Positions 21,864-36,096 of a DNA stretch of 64,000 nucleotides are shown here, piece by piece; within the stretch, counting starts at the first letter, position 1; every line of letters starts with the position of its first letter. This stretch comes from Acephala macrosclerotiorum (Eukaryota > Ascomycota > Leotiomycetes > Helotiales > Mollisiaceae), in NCBI GenBank assembly GCA_014904845.1, contig MU119396.1:9361-73360 (forward strand). The letters run 5' to 3'. A program made the translations under genes and the position numbers. The notes below the pieces were generated by a model. The model was not told the origin of the DNA and searched no databases. It worked only from the letters and a program-made list of their open reading frames with translations.

Positions 21864-24800
21864 TACGCTCTCTGCTGAGGAGCACTGTAGAGATATATCT
21901 ATTCTAATGTTTAAAGTGATGTAAATAATTAATGTCTTTACGTGATTATCGTACTAATTATTATTATAATTTATCGTTTTTTATTTTTTATTAATTGTAG
22001 CGTCGAATCGTCGTAAAAAGTCTTATTAAACTTTATAGCGCTAGTTTTAATTACTTCGTAGAAGAGTTTATAGAGAATTAAAAAAAGTTTATTTTTTTTT
22101 ATAAAAGTTCGATTTTAAATAAAATATTTTTAATTTTTATTTTATAATTAAAAAATATTTTAAATTTATTTAAAAAAAATTTCGTTTTATTTTAATTCGT
22201 TTTTTTTTTATTATTATTTTAATTTTTAAAATTCGTAAATAGTATTATAATTTTATAAATCGTAAATCGATTATAAAATAATTATTTTATAAAAATACTA
22301 AAATTTTAACGACGTTTCGCGCTTTTTAATATATTAAAAAAACAAATAAAAATTTAATTTTATAATTATTTTTATTAAAAAAATTTAATTTAATATTTTT
22401 ATTTAAAATTATATTTAAAATTATTTAAAAAATTAAAAATTAAAAAAATTAAAATACTTATTTAAATCTCGTTTAAATTTTATTTATTTTTAATTATATT
22501 AAAATTATATATAAAATTAAATAAAAATTTAATAAAAAATTATTTTAAATTTAATAAAAATTAAATATTACATAAAATAAAATTATTATATAATAATTAA
22601 TATATTAAATTTTAAAAATAATATTATATTTTAATTTTATATAATTAATAAATATATTAATTATAATAAAATAAAAATTATAAATTTTTTAAAAATAATA
22701 TTTAAATATATATTAATTATTTTATTAAATTAAATAAAAAATAATATATTAATTTAATTAAATTAAAAATGTATTAATATTTAAAAAAAATTAATAATAT
22801 ATTATTTTATTTATTAAATAATTTTTTTTTTTAATATTTTTTTGAGTATATATTTATATATATTATTAAGTTTAATTAAAATTAATATTGTTTATTTTAA
22901 AATTAAAATTATATTTTTTAATTTTTATACGTTTATTAAATTCAAAGTTTATAATCAATTAATAATTTATTTAATTTATTTATTTAAAATAAAAATATTA
23001 TTAAATTTATTATAAAAAACATTTAAAATAATTTTAAATTTATTTTTATTTTTTAAATTTACGTTTATTATATAAAATAATAATATTTATAAAAAATAAA
23101 TAAAAAATATAAAAACGAATTTTTAAACTTTGTATTTTTATTCATTATTTAATTAAAAAAATATAAATATTAATAATAATATTTATTTAAATTCGAATTA
23201 AATTTTTTAATTTTTTTAATATTTATTATATAATTATTTTTTAATATAATAAATTTTTTTAAAATTAAATTTTTTTTATAATAAAAATAAATAAAAAAAT
23301 TTTCGATTTTATAAATAAATTTTTTTTTAATAAAATAATATTAAATTAATATATTTTTTATTATTTTAAAATATATAAAAAAAATTTTTTTAATTATAAT
23401 TTATAAATTTTTTTTTAAAATTTTTTTTAAAAATTATTCATAAAAAAATATATATATATATATTATTAATTAATTAAAAAAAATTAAAAAAAAATTATTT
23501 AATAAAATTAATATAATAAAACATTTTTTATTAATTTAATAAAATATATAAAAAAAATTTATTTTAATATAATTATAAAAAAAAATTATAATTTTATATT
23601 TTATAAATTTATTAATATTTTTAAAAATATATATATTAAATTGCGTTTTATTATTAATATTATAATACGTTTATAAAAAATATAATAAATATAATTAAAA
23701 TTAAATTAATTATATATATAAAAAATATTAATTAATAAAATATATAATAAAAAAATAATAATAAATTTATAATTAATTTAAAATAAAAATAAAAAATTAA
23801 AATTGAATTATTTATTTATAAATTTTAAAATAAAAAAAATTTTTAAATATTATATTATAAAATTTAAAAAGATTAATAATATATAAATAATGTATTTATT
23901 ATATAATTATAAAAAAAAATTTATTATTTTAATATTATAATTAAAATTATTTAAATTAAATTAATATTTATTTTTTAATTTTAAATTTTTTTAAAAAATT
24001 ATATTAAATAATAAAATCGTTAAAAATTTAATTTAATTAAAATATTATTTAAATTAATATTTTATTATAAATTATTTTTATAAATATTTATTTTTTATTT
24101 TATATATAAAATTTAATAATTTTAAAAATGTTTTAATTTAAAAAAAAAAAAATTATTTTAATTATTTATAAAAAATATATTTATAAAAATAATATCAAAT
24201 ATTTTTTATATATATTAAATTAATACGTATTAAAAATCGTTTATTTATATTATTTATAATAATATTAAAAAAATAAAAAAATAAATAATATTATTTAAAA
24301 CAAATTAATTATTAAATTAATTAATAAAAAAATAATATTATAAATAATTTAATAAAATTAAATAAAAATATTTTTATTTTATTAATTTTAAAATAATTAT
24401 TAAAAACGATTTAAATATAAAATTTATTTTAAATTTATTAATTATATTTAATATTAAAATTTAATATAAAAAATAAAAATAAAAAAAATTATACAAATTA
24501 TTAATAATTAATAAAAAAAAATATATAATTAATATATTTTATAAATTAATAAATTTTCGTTTTATAATAATTAAATTTTATTATATAAAAAAAATTTTAT
24601 TTTTTAATTTTTTTTATTTAATAAATTAAATAATAAATTAATTAAATATTAAAAATGAAAATAATTAAAAAAATTACGTAATCGTAAATATTTTATTAAA
24701 ATTAATAATAATAAAAATTTTAATAACGTTTTTACGATTATAATTTAAAAAAAATATATAATTTAATTATAAAAAAAAATTAATTTTATAAAGATTAATT

Positions 24801-27800
24801 ATATTAAATATATTAAAATTATAATAATAAAAATAAATATATAATTTTTATATAATTATTAATAATTCAAAAAATTAATTAATAATTTATTATAATATTA
24901 ATATTTATTTTAATTTAATTTTTAAATAAAAAAATTAAAATATTATTTTAAAATTATTATATAATATTATTAAAATTAAAAATTATTAAAAAATTATTTA
25001 TAATTATATTAATATATAATTTTTATTTTTTATTAAAAATAAAATTATTATTTTTAATAAAAAATTCTAATAATAAATTAATAATATAAATTATTTATAA
25101 ATAATAAAAATTTCATTTTTTAAATTAAATATAAAATTATTTTTATAAATAAAAATAGATTAAATAATAAAGAATTTAAAATTAAAAAAAACATTATTTA
25201 ATAAAATTTAATAAAAAATAAACGTATAATTAAAAACGTATTAATATTTAAAATTTATAATATAATTAAAAAAATTAATATAATTATTTATTTTATAAAT
25301 ATTTAATTAAATTAAAAATTATTAAAAAAAATATTTTATAATTAATATTATAATTTTATATTAATTATATAAATATAAAAAATTATAAAAAATTTAATAA
25401 AATAATATTATTAATATTATAATTAAATTAACGTTTAATAAAAATTTAAAAATTTTTTTAAATATTAATTATATTATAATACGAATAAAAAAATAATATT
25501 AAATTTAATTAAAATTATATTTTTTAATTTTTATACGTTTATATTTATTACGTTATATATAATAATTTTTTATTAAATTTTTATATATTAATTTAAAAAT
25601 AATTTTTTATATTATATTAATTTTATATAAATAATTAATAATTTATTTTTAAATTAAAATTTAAAAAACGATTTTATAATTATTAAATATTATATAATTT
25701 TAAATTAAAATTAAAAAAATTATAAATTAATTAAAATAAAAAATAATTAAAAGTTTTTAATATTTTATTTATAATTATATAAATATTAAAAAATTTAATA
25801 TTAATATATTTTTATTATATTAAAAATTTATTATTTATAATTTAAAAAAAATCTATTTAAAAAATTTATAAAAATATAAAAAATATAATTTAATATTAAA
25901 TATAATAATAATAATAATAATATTAAAAATAATTAAAATAAAATTATTATAAAAAAATATTAAATATTATATTTTAATTATTTGATTTATAAAATTAAAA
26001 AGAAATTATAATTATTAAATTATAATATTAATATAATAATAATTATTACGTATTTTAATTAAAAAAATTAATATAAATATTATAATTATTAAATATAAAA
26101 TAATAAAATTTAAATTAAAAAAAAATTTATATAAAAAATATATATTTTTTTAATATTTAAAAATTTTACGTAAAAAATTATAATTTTTTTAATATTTGAA
26201 ATTTTTATATTTTATATTTTTTTTAATATTTAAAAATTTTTATATATAATATTAAAATTTTAATTACGTTTTTTTAATTTACGTTTATTACGTATAATAA
26301 AAAAATTAATTATAAAAATTTTATTTTTTTAAATTAATAATTAAAATAATAATAAATATTATATATTAAATTTTTTACGTTATTTAAAACGTATTTATAT
26401 TATAATAAAAATAAATATAAAAAATAAATTAATTTTAAAAAATTAATTTAAATAAAAATTTAAATAAAAAAAATATTAATTATAAATATAATTAAAATAA
26501 TTATTTTTAAAAAAATATTATATTTATAAAATATATATAAAAAATTAAAAAATTTAATAATAAAAATAAAATAATTTATAACGTTAAAAAAAATTTATAT
26601 TTATAAAATTTAAATAATAAATAAAAATAAAAAACTTTTATAATAATTTTATTAATATTTAAAATATATTTTAAAATTTTTAATATAAATATTTTTATAT
26701 TAATAATAATAATAATTTTTTTTTATTAAATATAAATTAAATAATAAATTAATAATATTTTAATAATTATAAATTTATTATTAATTATAATTAAATTATA
26801 AATTAATAAATTATTTAAAAAAACAAAAAACGAAAAATAATAAAAATATTATAAAAATATTAAAATTAAAATAATAATAATAATTATTTAATTTAAACGT
26901 TATAAATAATTATAAAATACTAAAAATAAATTTAAATATATAATTTATTTTAAATTTATATATATTAATAATAATAATAATAATTTTATAAATAATTAAA
27001 TTATAAAAAAAAATATTATTAAATTTAAAAATTTATTTAAAAATTTATAATAAAAAAAATATTAATAAAAAACGTTTTTAAATTTATATAATATAATTTA
27101 ATTACGTATAAAAAAAATTTAAAATTTGAATTTTTAATAATAAATTAATAAAATTTATTTTTATTAAAATTTTTATTATTTAATAAATAAATTAATAATA
27201 TATTAAATTTATTAATATTATAATTTATAAAATTAAAAAAAAAAAAAAAAAAAAATATAAATAAAAAAAATATTTAATAATAAAATTATATAATTATATT
27301 AAAAAAAAAATTATAATTTAAATAAAAAAATCGAATTTATTAATTAAAAACAATTTTTAATTTATAATTTATTATATAATATTAAATTTTAATTAATATA
27401 AAAATAATTAATAAAATTTATATAAAAAACGATTTTAAAATAAAAAGTAATTTTATATTTTTTATATAATTATTTAATAAAATTAAAAATAATAAATAAA
27501 AAACGTTTTATAATTAATATTATAATTTTAAAATAATTATATAAACGTAAAAAATTTAATTTAAATAAAATTTTATAAACATTTATTAATATAAATAAAA
27601 AAATAAAAATAAAAATAAAAAATTAAATTTTTATTATAAAAATTATAATTATTAAACTTACTATATTAATATATTTAAATATTTTTTTAATAAAATTTTT
27701 TAAAGATAATATTTAATAATAATTTATAATATTTATAATTATAAATTTTTTTTTTAATTTTAATATAATAAATAATTCGTTTTTGAAAGTAAAAAATTTA

Positions 27801-27913
27801 TTAATTTATAAAAATTTTTTATTTATTAATTTAAATTTTTTTTTAATATATTTTATAAAAAAAATTTAAAATTTATTTTAATAATTAATTAAAATAAAAA
27901 AAATAAAAATAAA

Positions 27914-29832
27914 ATTATAATTTATAAATTTTTTTAATTAATTATAAAATAATATTAATTTTTTAAATATAATAAATATAAATTTAAATATATATAATAA
28001 AAAATTCGAATATTTTTATTATTAATATATTAAAAATTTTAAAAATTAAAAAAAAAATATTAAAATTTTATTTTTATAAAATAAAAAATTAAATTTTTTA
28101 ATAATTTAATAATATTTAAAAATATTTGAATATTCTTTATTAATTAATTTAATATTTTTTATTAATTAATTTAATATTATTAAAAATATTAATACTTAAT
28201 TAAATATATATAAAACTTTTTAAAATATAAAATTTTTATTTTAAAAATAAAAATAAAATAATATTAATTATATATAATATTCGTTTTAATAATAATAATA
28301 AAAAATAATATATTAAATTAAATTAAAAATAATAATAAAAATATAATTATTTAATAACTAATAAAAATATTAATATAATAATAATATTTTATTAATTTAA
28401 TATTTAAAATACGATTAAAATTAAAATTAATTAATTAGTTTTTTAAAATATAAATTAATTATTTAATTATATATTTTAATATTATTTAAAATTAAAAATT
28501 TCATTAAATTAAAAATACTTAAAACAATAAATAATAAGCGAATTACATATCGTAATACGAAAAAAAATATCGCAATACTAAGTAATTATTAGTACGCGAA
28601 TATTATAATACGCGAATATCGTAATACGAAAATATTATAATATAAAATATATCTTAGTACGAGTTTATTTGAGTACGCTATATATTTTAGAACGATTGTT
28701 TTATGTTTTACGTATTAAATATCAATTTTAATTGTATGTTATTTTTATATTGCGCGCTATATAAATACGTTTTATAGCGTAATATAAACGTTTTTAAATC
28801 AAATTTTCGACGTAAAATCGAATAATACTAATTATAATATTACGACGTTACTAATTATCGAGATATAAGAAATTCGAGAATTGAATAAAATTTTAATATT
28901 TTTATCGAAATAAGAAAATTATTAATCTAGTTTAATATTTAATTTAATGTTTAAAACTAATAATTATCGAATTATGTAATTACGAATTTATTATTATACT
29001 ACGATTTAAATTTTTTAATTTTTATCGATCGCAATAAAAATTTATTTTATAGAAAAATGTACTTTAATTAAATTTACGATTTATCGTTTTCGTATTCAAA
29101 TTATTTTTTAAATTAATAATTTCAAATAAATTCTCGTAAAATTATATTACGATCAATTATAAATACAATATTAGCGTTAAAATAATCAAATTAAAAAAAG
29201 TTTTTATATTTAAATAAGTTATTTTTATTTACTCGAGATTTTAAAGCGATAAAAATATTATTATATAAATATAAAATTTATAATTTAATTGTTTTTTAAA
29301 ATTAATTTATTTTTAATAATTATATCGTTTTTTATATAAAAATATCGAATTTTAATATATTTAAATTTATTTAAAAATTTTATATTCGTATTAAAATTAA
29401 TCGTAAAAAAATTATTATAATATGAAATAAAAAAATTTTAAAATTTTTTTAATAATTTTCGATTATAATTTTTTTTAATTAAATTATTTTTTTTACGATT
29501 TTATTCGTTATTATAATTTTTATTTTTATTAAATTTTATATTATATTTTATTATTTTTATATTATTTATAAAATTGTTTTGTTTTTTAAAATTATTATTT
29601 ATTTTAAAATCGATTTATAATCGTTTTTAATTTTTTATATAAAATCGAAAAATATATTATAATTTTTAATCGACGTTTTTTTATAAATAATTTTTATTAT
29701 TTTCATTTTATTAAAATATTAAAAAAATTATTTTATAAAATATAAATATTCGAAATATATATTAAATATAAATTTAATAAATTGATTAACGTAATAATTA
29801 ATATTTAATTTCGTATAATTAATTAAATAAAT
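27914..29832 (+). repeat. 1.9 kb exact repeat, copy 1 (before gap)
   Basis: This 1919-base stretch ends exactly at the N run. I see no difference from 29843-31761 at the places I compared (constant offset of 1929). Confidence 0.9.
28594..28641 (+). repeat. Three 16-bp tandem units in the A+T island
   Basis: Units ACGCGAATATTATAAT, ACGCGAATATCGTAAT and ACGAAAATATTATAAT lie head to tail. The same array recurs in the duplicate copy 1929 bases on. Confidence 0.7.
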
Positions 29833-29842
29833 NNNNNNNNNN
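29833..29842. other. Assembly gap (10 N)
   Basis: Ten N bases form a scaffold gap of unknown real size. The flanking identical sequence suggests that the contigs overlap here. Confidence 0.98.
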
Positions 29843-31761
29843 ATTATAATTTATAAATTTTTTTAATTAATTATAAAATAATATTAATTTTTTAAATATA
29901 ATAAATATAAATTTAAATATATATAATAAAAAATTCGAATATTTTTATTATTAATATATTAAAAATTTTAAAAATTAAAAAAAAAATATTAAAATTTTAT
30001 TTTTATAAAATAAAAAATTAAATTTTTTAATAATTTAATAATATTTAAAAATATTTGAATATTCTTTATTAATTAATTTAATATTTTTTATTAATTAATT
30101 TAATATTATTAAAAATATTAATACTTAATTAAATATATATAAAACTTTTTAAAATATAAAATTTTTATTTTAAAAATAAAAATAAAATAATATTAATTAT
30201 ATATAATATTCGTTTTAATAATAATAATAAAAAATAATATATTAAATTAAATTAAAAATAATAATAAAAATATAATTATTTAATAACTAATAAAAATATT
30301 AATATAATAATAATATTTTATTAATTTAATATTTAAAATACGATTAAAATTAAAATTAATTAATTAGTTTTTTAAAATATAAATTAATTATTTAATTATA
30401 TATTTTAATATTATTTAAAATTAAAAATTTCATTAAATTAAAAATACTTAAAACAATAAATAATAAGCGAATTACATATCGTAATACGAAAAAAAATATC
30501 GCAATACTAAGTAATTATTAGTACGCGAATATTATAATACGCGAATATCGTAATACGAAAATATTATAATATAAAATATATCTTAGTACGAGTTTATTTG
30601 AGTACGCTATATATTTTAGAACGATTGTTTTATGTTTTACGTATTAAATATCAATTTTAATTGTATGTTATTTTTATATTGCGCGCTATATAAATACGTT
30701 TTATAGCGTAATATAAACGTTTTTAAATCAAATTTTCGACGTAAAATCGAATAATACTAATTATAATATTACGACGTTACTAATTATCGAGATATAAGAA
30801 ATTCGAGAATTGAATAAAATTTTAATATTTTTATCGAAATAAGAAAATTATTAATCTAGTTTAATATTTAATTTAATGTTTAAAACTAATAATTATCGAA
30901 TTATGTAATTACGAATTTATTATTATACTACGATTTAAATTTTTTAATTTTTATCGATCGCAATAAAAATTTATTTTATAGAAAAATGTACTTTAATTAA
31001 ATTTACGATTTATCGTTTTCGTATTCAAATTATTTTTTAAATTAATAATTTCAAATAAATTCTCGTAAAATTATATTACGATCAATTATAAATACAATAT
31101 TAGCGTTAAAATAATCAAATTAAAAAAAGTTTTTATATTTAAATAAGTTATTTTTATTTACTCGAGATTTTAAAGCGATAAAAATATTATTATATAAATA
31201 TAAAATTTATAATTTAATTGTTTTTTAAAATTAATTTATTTTTAATAATTATATCGTTTTTTATATAAAAATATCGAATTTTAATATATTTAAATTTATT
31301 TAAAAATTTTATATTCGTATTAAAATTAATCGTAAAAAAATTATTATAATATGAAATAAAAAAATTTTAAAATTTTTTTAATAATTTTCGATTATAATTT
31401 TTTTTAATTAAATTATTTTTTTTACGATTTTATTCGTTATTATAATTTTTATTTTTATTAAATTTTATATTATATTTTATTATTTTTATATTATTTATAA
31501 AATTGTTTTGTTTTTTAAAATTATTATTTATTTTAAAATCGATTTATAATCGTTTTTAATTTTTTATATAAAATCGAAAAATATATTATAATTTTTAATC
31601 GACGTTTTTTTATAAATAATTTTTATTATTTTCATTTTATTAAAATATTAAAAAAATTATTTTATAAAATATAAATATTCGAAATATATATTAAATATAA
31701 ATTTAATAAATTGATTAACGTAATAATTAATATTTAATTTCGTATAATTAATTAAATAAAT
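29843..31761 (+). repeat. 1.9 kb exact repeat, copy 2 (after gap)
   Basis: This copy begins directly after the N run and matches 27914-29832. Sequence continues uniquely after 31761. Confidence 0.9.
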
Positions 31762-34582
31762 TATAATATTAATAATTTATTTATAAAAATAAAAATTATT
31801 TTTATTTAATTAATTTTTTTTTTTTCGTAAAATTATAAATTCGTTTAATTCGAGTATTTAAAATCGAATTATAATAATAATTTATTTATATATATATTTT
31901 TAATAAATTATAAAAATATAATTTTTATAATTTTTTTCGATTTGAAATTTTATAAAAATAATAATAAAATTAAAATTAAAATTAATTTTAAATATTATAA
32001 ATTTTAATTTTTTAAAGTATTATTTAATTTCGTTAAATTATATTCGAAAAATTTATTTGAAATTATAAAATAATTTTTTAAATAAAAAATAAATATTTTT
32101 ATTTTTAAATTTAAAATAAAATTTATAAAAGAATTTAAAAATTTTTATATAAATTTTTTTTTTAATATTAATTTATTTGAAATAATCTTTTATAATAATA
32201 TTATAAATATTTATTTTTTAAAAAATTTCGAGTTTAATAATAATTATTTTTATTTAATTAAAAGTATTTTTTTTTAAAATTTTATAATTTAATAATTTAT
32301 AAATATTTATAAAAAAAAAAAATTTTAATTTTAAAAGTTTATTTATTTAATTAATTTTTAAATTTTTTAATATTAATTTAATATTTAAAAATAATTAAAA
32401 AAATTTATAATATTAAAAAATCATGTTTTTTTTAATATAAATTTTAAAATTAATTATAAAAATACGTTTATTAACATTTTATTTTTAATTTAAAATTATA
32501 TATTTTACGATATAATTTTAAAAAATTAATAAAAATTTAATTTTATAAATTATTTTTAAAAAAAAATTTCGAACTCGTTCGATTTATTATTATATTTAAA
32601 ATAAATAATATTTTCTTTCGTATTTCTTTTAATAATTCTATAAATTTTTTTTATATTTTTATTTTTTAAAAATTTAATTTAAAAGCATTTTATTACGTCG
32701 TTTATAATTATAAAAAAATATTAATTCTTTTTATAAAATTTAAATAATTTATTAAAAATATTATTATATAATTTTTTTTTTTAATAAATTTATTATTTGT
32801 TTTTTTTTAAAAAAAATTTATTTTATTTATTATATAAATTTTATATATTTTATATTTAATATATAATTTAAATTTCGATATTTTTATATTTATAATATCG
32901 ATCAATTTTCGAAATATATTATAATTAATATAATTAAAACGTCGATATATTTAAAGTAATATTCGTCGAATATATAATAATATTTTTAATATTTTAATAT
33001 TAATTTAATATAAAAAAATTATAAATATTATTTTTTTATTTCTATTATTTATAATATTAATTACTCGTTTTATTTTAAATATAATCGTTATTTTATTTTT
33101 TATAAATTATAAATTATAAAATAAAAATTAATTTTATTATTTTAAAATTTAATATATATTAAATTTTTTTTAAAAAATTATTTAAATTTGATTTTAATAT
33201 TTAATCGCGTTTATAATAATATCGTTTATCGTAATAATTTGATTTAATATATATTAATATTTTAAATATATAAAATTAAATTATATATTATTAAAATATT
33301 TCGACGTATTAAAATTTAAAATAAATAATAAAATTTAAATTCGTTCGATTAATACTCGAAATAATAAAAATAATAAAATAAAATTTATTTTTTATTAATA
33401 TAAATTTTTATTTATCGAAAATAGTATATAAAGTTTATATATAAACGTTTAATATATTTTTTAATTTTAATTTTAAATAATAATCGAATAAATATTATAA
33501 ATATAATAAAATAAAATAAAATTTTTTTTTTATTATATTTTACTTATAATTATTATATTTACTTTAATAATAAATTTAATTATTATAATTTTTATTAGTT
33601 TTTTTATTTTTTCGTTTTATTTTATATTCGATTTTATAATATTTATAACGTATATATTAATTTAAATTAAATTTATTATAATTAACGAGTTTTTTATTAT
33701 TATTATTATCGTTTTAACGATTTTTAAATTTTATAAAACGAAATATTAATAATTCAAATTTTTTATAATTAAATTTTTTTTTATAATATTTATTATTATT
33801 ATTATTATTATAATTATCGTAATTAATTTTTCGTTTTTTATTTTTAATTTATTTATTATTACGAGATTATTTACGATTATATTATTATTTTTTTTCACGA
33901 GTATAATTTGTAATTATTAAAGTTTTTTTTTTTTTATAAATTTATAATATAATAATCGTTTTATCGAATATACGTTCGATTTTTAATAAACGAAAAATAT
34001 AATATTTCATATTTTCGTAATTACTATTTTCGAAAATAATTATTATAATTCGATTTAAAATCTTATTATCGGTAATTAATCTTTCGATCGTTACGAATTA
34101 AAATTTATAAAACTCGAAACGATTTACGAATTTCTTTTATTTAAAATTCGTTTATTAAATAAATATTTAAATAAAATTAACGATTTTATCGTATTTTTTT
34201 AAATTCGTTTTAAATTTTTTTAATATCTTCGAAAAAAATCAATAAAAAAATTTGATTTTATAGTTTATTATTTATATTATTTGAAATAATTTAAATTGTA
34301 ATTCGATCGATTAACGTAAAAAAAACCGATTTCGATTTTTCGTTATTAATTAATTTAATAATATAAATACTAATAAAAGCGATTAAATAAAAGTTTTTAA
34401 ATCGAAAATAATTATTCTTTATAAAAATTTCAATTTTATTCCACTTATAAACATAGTAAAATATTATAAAAATAAATATTATAATATCGATTAAAATTAT
34501 TAAAATCGCTATAGCGAATAAAATTAATATTTTAAAGTAAAAAAATACGACGATTTTAATAAGTACTTTCCAGGCTTATAAT

Positions 34583-34716
34583 CTGTTAATTTGAGTGATA
34601 TAATTAATAGACTTGATAATCTGGTTGATTAATTAAGATAGTAAAATCTAGCTAGGTGCGGGGACATTATATCCATTGCAGTGCTTACTCAGCACTAAAA
34701 CCACTCGAAAGTCTAA
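34583..34716 (+). repeat. 134-bp direct repeat, right copy
   Basis: This is the partner of 21730-21863. Beyond 34716 the sequence is ordinary and is likely the original upstream region of the methyltransferase gene. Confidence 0.9.
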
Positions 34717-35042
34717 CATCCTCGATGAACTGGTACACACTTGATCTCGCCAATGTCGAAGTGATACTAGCCATTGATCAGTCGCCATGCTTCGATCTCG
34801 ATTCTGGGATTATACTAAATACTGGCATCTCTAATTGCTGAATCATTGTCATCATTTTGGCTATCGACCTGGGCGTGTCAGTTCGGATCCAAAGGACAGA
34901 ACCAAAAACATACGGACAAGCCAGTGAAGCTTAGGATGCTGTTTACTGAGCCTTCCTCTTCCTCCTCTTGCGAGTATGGTAAAACTGGCGGGTTTGGCAA
35001 AGATGGCAATAATTCATCCTGACCATGCTCCGGGTTTCCTGC
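34717..35042. other. No gene; likely old promoter flank
   Basis: Normal composition returns abruptly after the repeat. No coding signal was found. Confidence 0.5.
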
Positions 35043-35342
35043 CTAGGCCGCTGATACCTCGTCGTCCTTTGCTTCGGTAGACTCGTGGAAGCTTTCTTGG
35101 GGCTCAATGCTACGTGATACAGCCTCACTCATTTCCCCTGATGCCTCTTCTTTCTTTTCCAAAATGGAAGTCGCGTTTTTAGGTACGTCGTCCGTTTTTC
35201 CAAAATTGTCTATCTTATTCTCAAACCCGCCATATTTTAACATACCCTTGCCGCCCTCATCTGGTTCTGCTTCTTCGACCTCGCCCCTAACATGGGTTGT
35301 AGAAATGGTCAAATCGCCATCGGAACTTACAGTCTCTTCCAT
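35043..35342 (-). CDS. Small acidic hypothetical protein
   Basis: This is a single open frame of 99 residues from the ATG at 35342 to the TAG at 35043. It is rich in Glu, Asp, Ser and Lys (METVSSDGDLTIS-like start; EKKEEASGEMSEAVS) and lacks a signal peptide, membrane segment or known motif. Its composition is more protein-like than the overlapping plus-strand frame. It may be a disordered protein, an exon of a larger gene or a chance frame. Confidence 0.35.
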   Translation of the reverse strand: MEETVSSDGDLTISTTHVRGEVEEAEPDEGGKGMLKYGGFENKIDNFGKTDDVPKNATSILEKKEEASGEMSEAVSRSIEPQESFHESTEAKDDEVSAA

Positions 35343-36096
35343 GATTCTAATAATAATGCCAAACTTTCTAATTCAACGCAAAGACATTATGCACGATCGA
35401 GAACAAACTTCACTCCATATCGTCATTCAGCACCAGCTGGATCACGCATATCTTCATGTCCGAGCCAAGACCACGTCTCGCATCACACAAGACATGCAAT
35501 TTGTACACCTCCGATGCCAAATTTAGCCACGACCATGTTTCCCAGCCAGCCAATCACCCAGTGACCGCGAATGGTTTTGCCGAGGGGGGTTAAGGGAATT
35601 CAATTAATTGAGCAAGTGGTTGTGTGACGAGGAGAATATTTGCACCGGAGTTGTACAGGCTTTTTGTACCACAGGCGTATGTTAGAGAATGAGTCGCGAT
35701 GAAGAGGAGGCGAAGATTGGTTGTGGTACAAGACACGTGACAGGAGGCTCTCGTAAGTCTGAGGTCAGCCGAGAAGGTCGACGGCACATTGTCTTTTCAA
35801 TATGCATATGGACACTTGTAAGATAGATTTTATTCCCTACTATGGCTAATCCTAAGGCTAGCAATCTCTTTATTCAAAGAAGACATACTGATAGTCCCTC
35901 GTAGCTCCCCACTGTTCCCAGAGGACCCTAACTCATTCGTCATCTTCGAAACTCGCTTCTCTCATCGCCTCAGCTCCGACTCATTCATTTCCTATTCCTT
36001 GAGCGGCAGCGCCGACAGACCGGCCTTGACACGACTTTCACACATGTCCATTTTGAGCGTGGGAGTGCGATCGCGACAGTCAATATCTCTCAACTC
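35343..36096. other. Intergenic, nothing seen
   Basis: No coding, splice-supported or repeat structure recognised. Confidence 0.5.

Larger units (their letters stand above)
21864..34582. repeat. A+T island, RIP-like
   Basis: About 12.7 kb is almost entirely A and T, with no open frame of note on either strand. Most remaining C and G occur as CpG. That is expected if CpA/TpG sites were driven to TpA by RIP and CpG was spared. Short sub-stretches (28530-29300, its copy after the gap, and 33900-34560) keep more G+C. The original content was presumably one or more transposable elements, now unrecognisable. The length is inflated by about 1.9 kb if the repeat around the N gap is an assembly artefact. 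Confidence 0.9.

Noticed and set aside
27914..31761. Long terminal repeats of a retrotransposon around the N gap
   Set aside because: The copies abut the gap exactly and match wherever compared, within RIP-saturated DNA where old LTRs would differ. A contig overlap is simpler.
21864..34582. Mitochondrial insertion as source of the A+T island
   Set aside because: No open frames, tRNA or rRNA-like stretches occur, and residual CpG bias fits RIP better.
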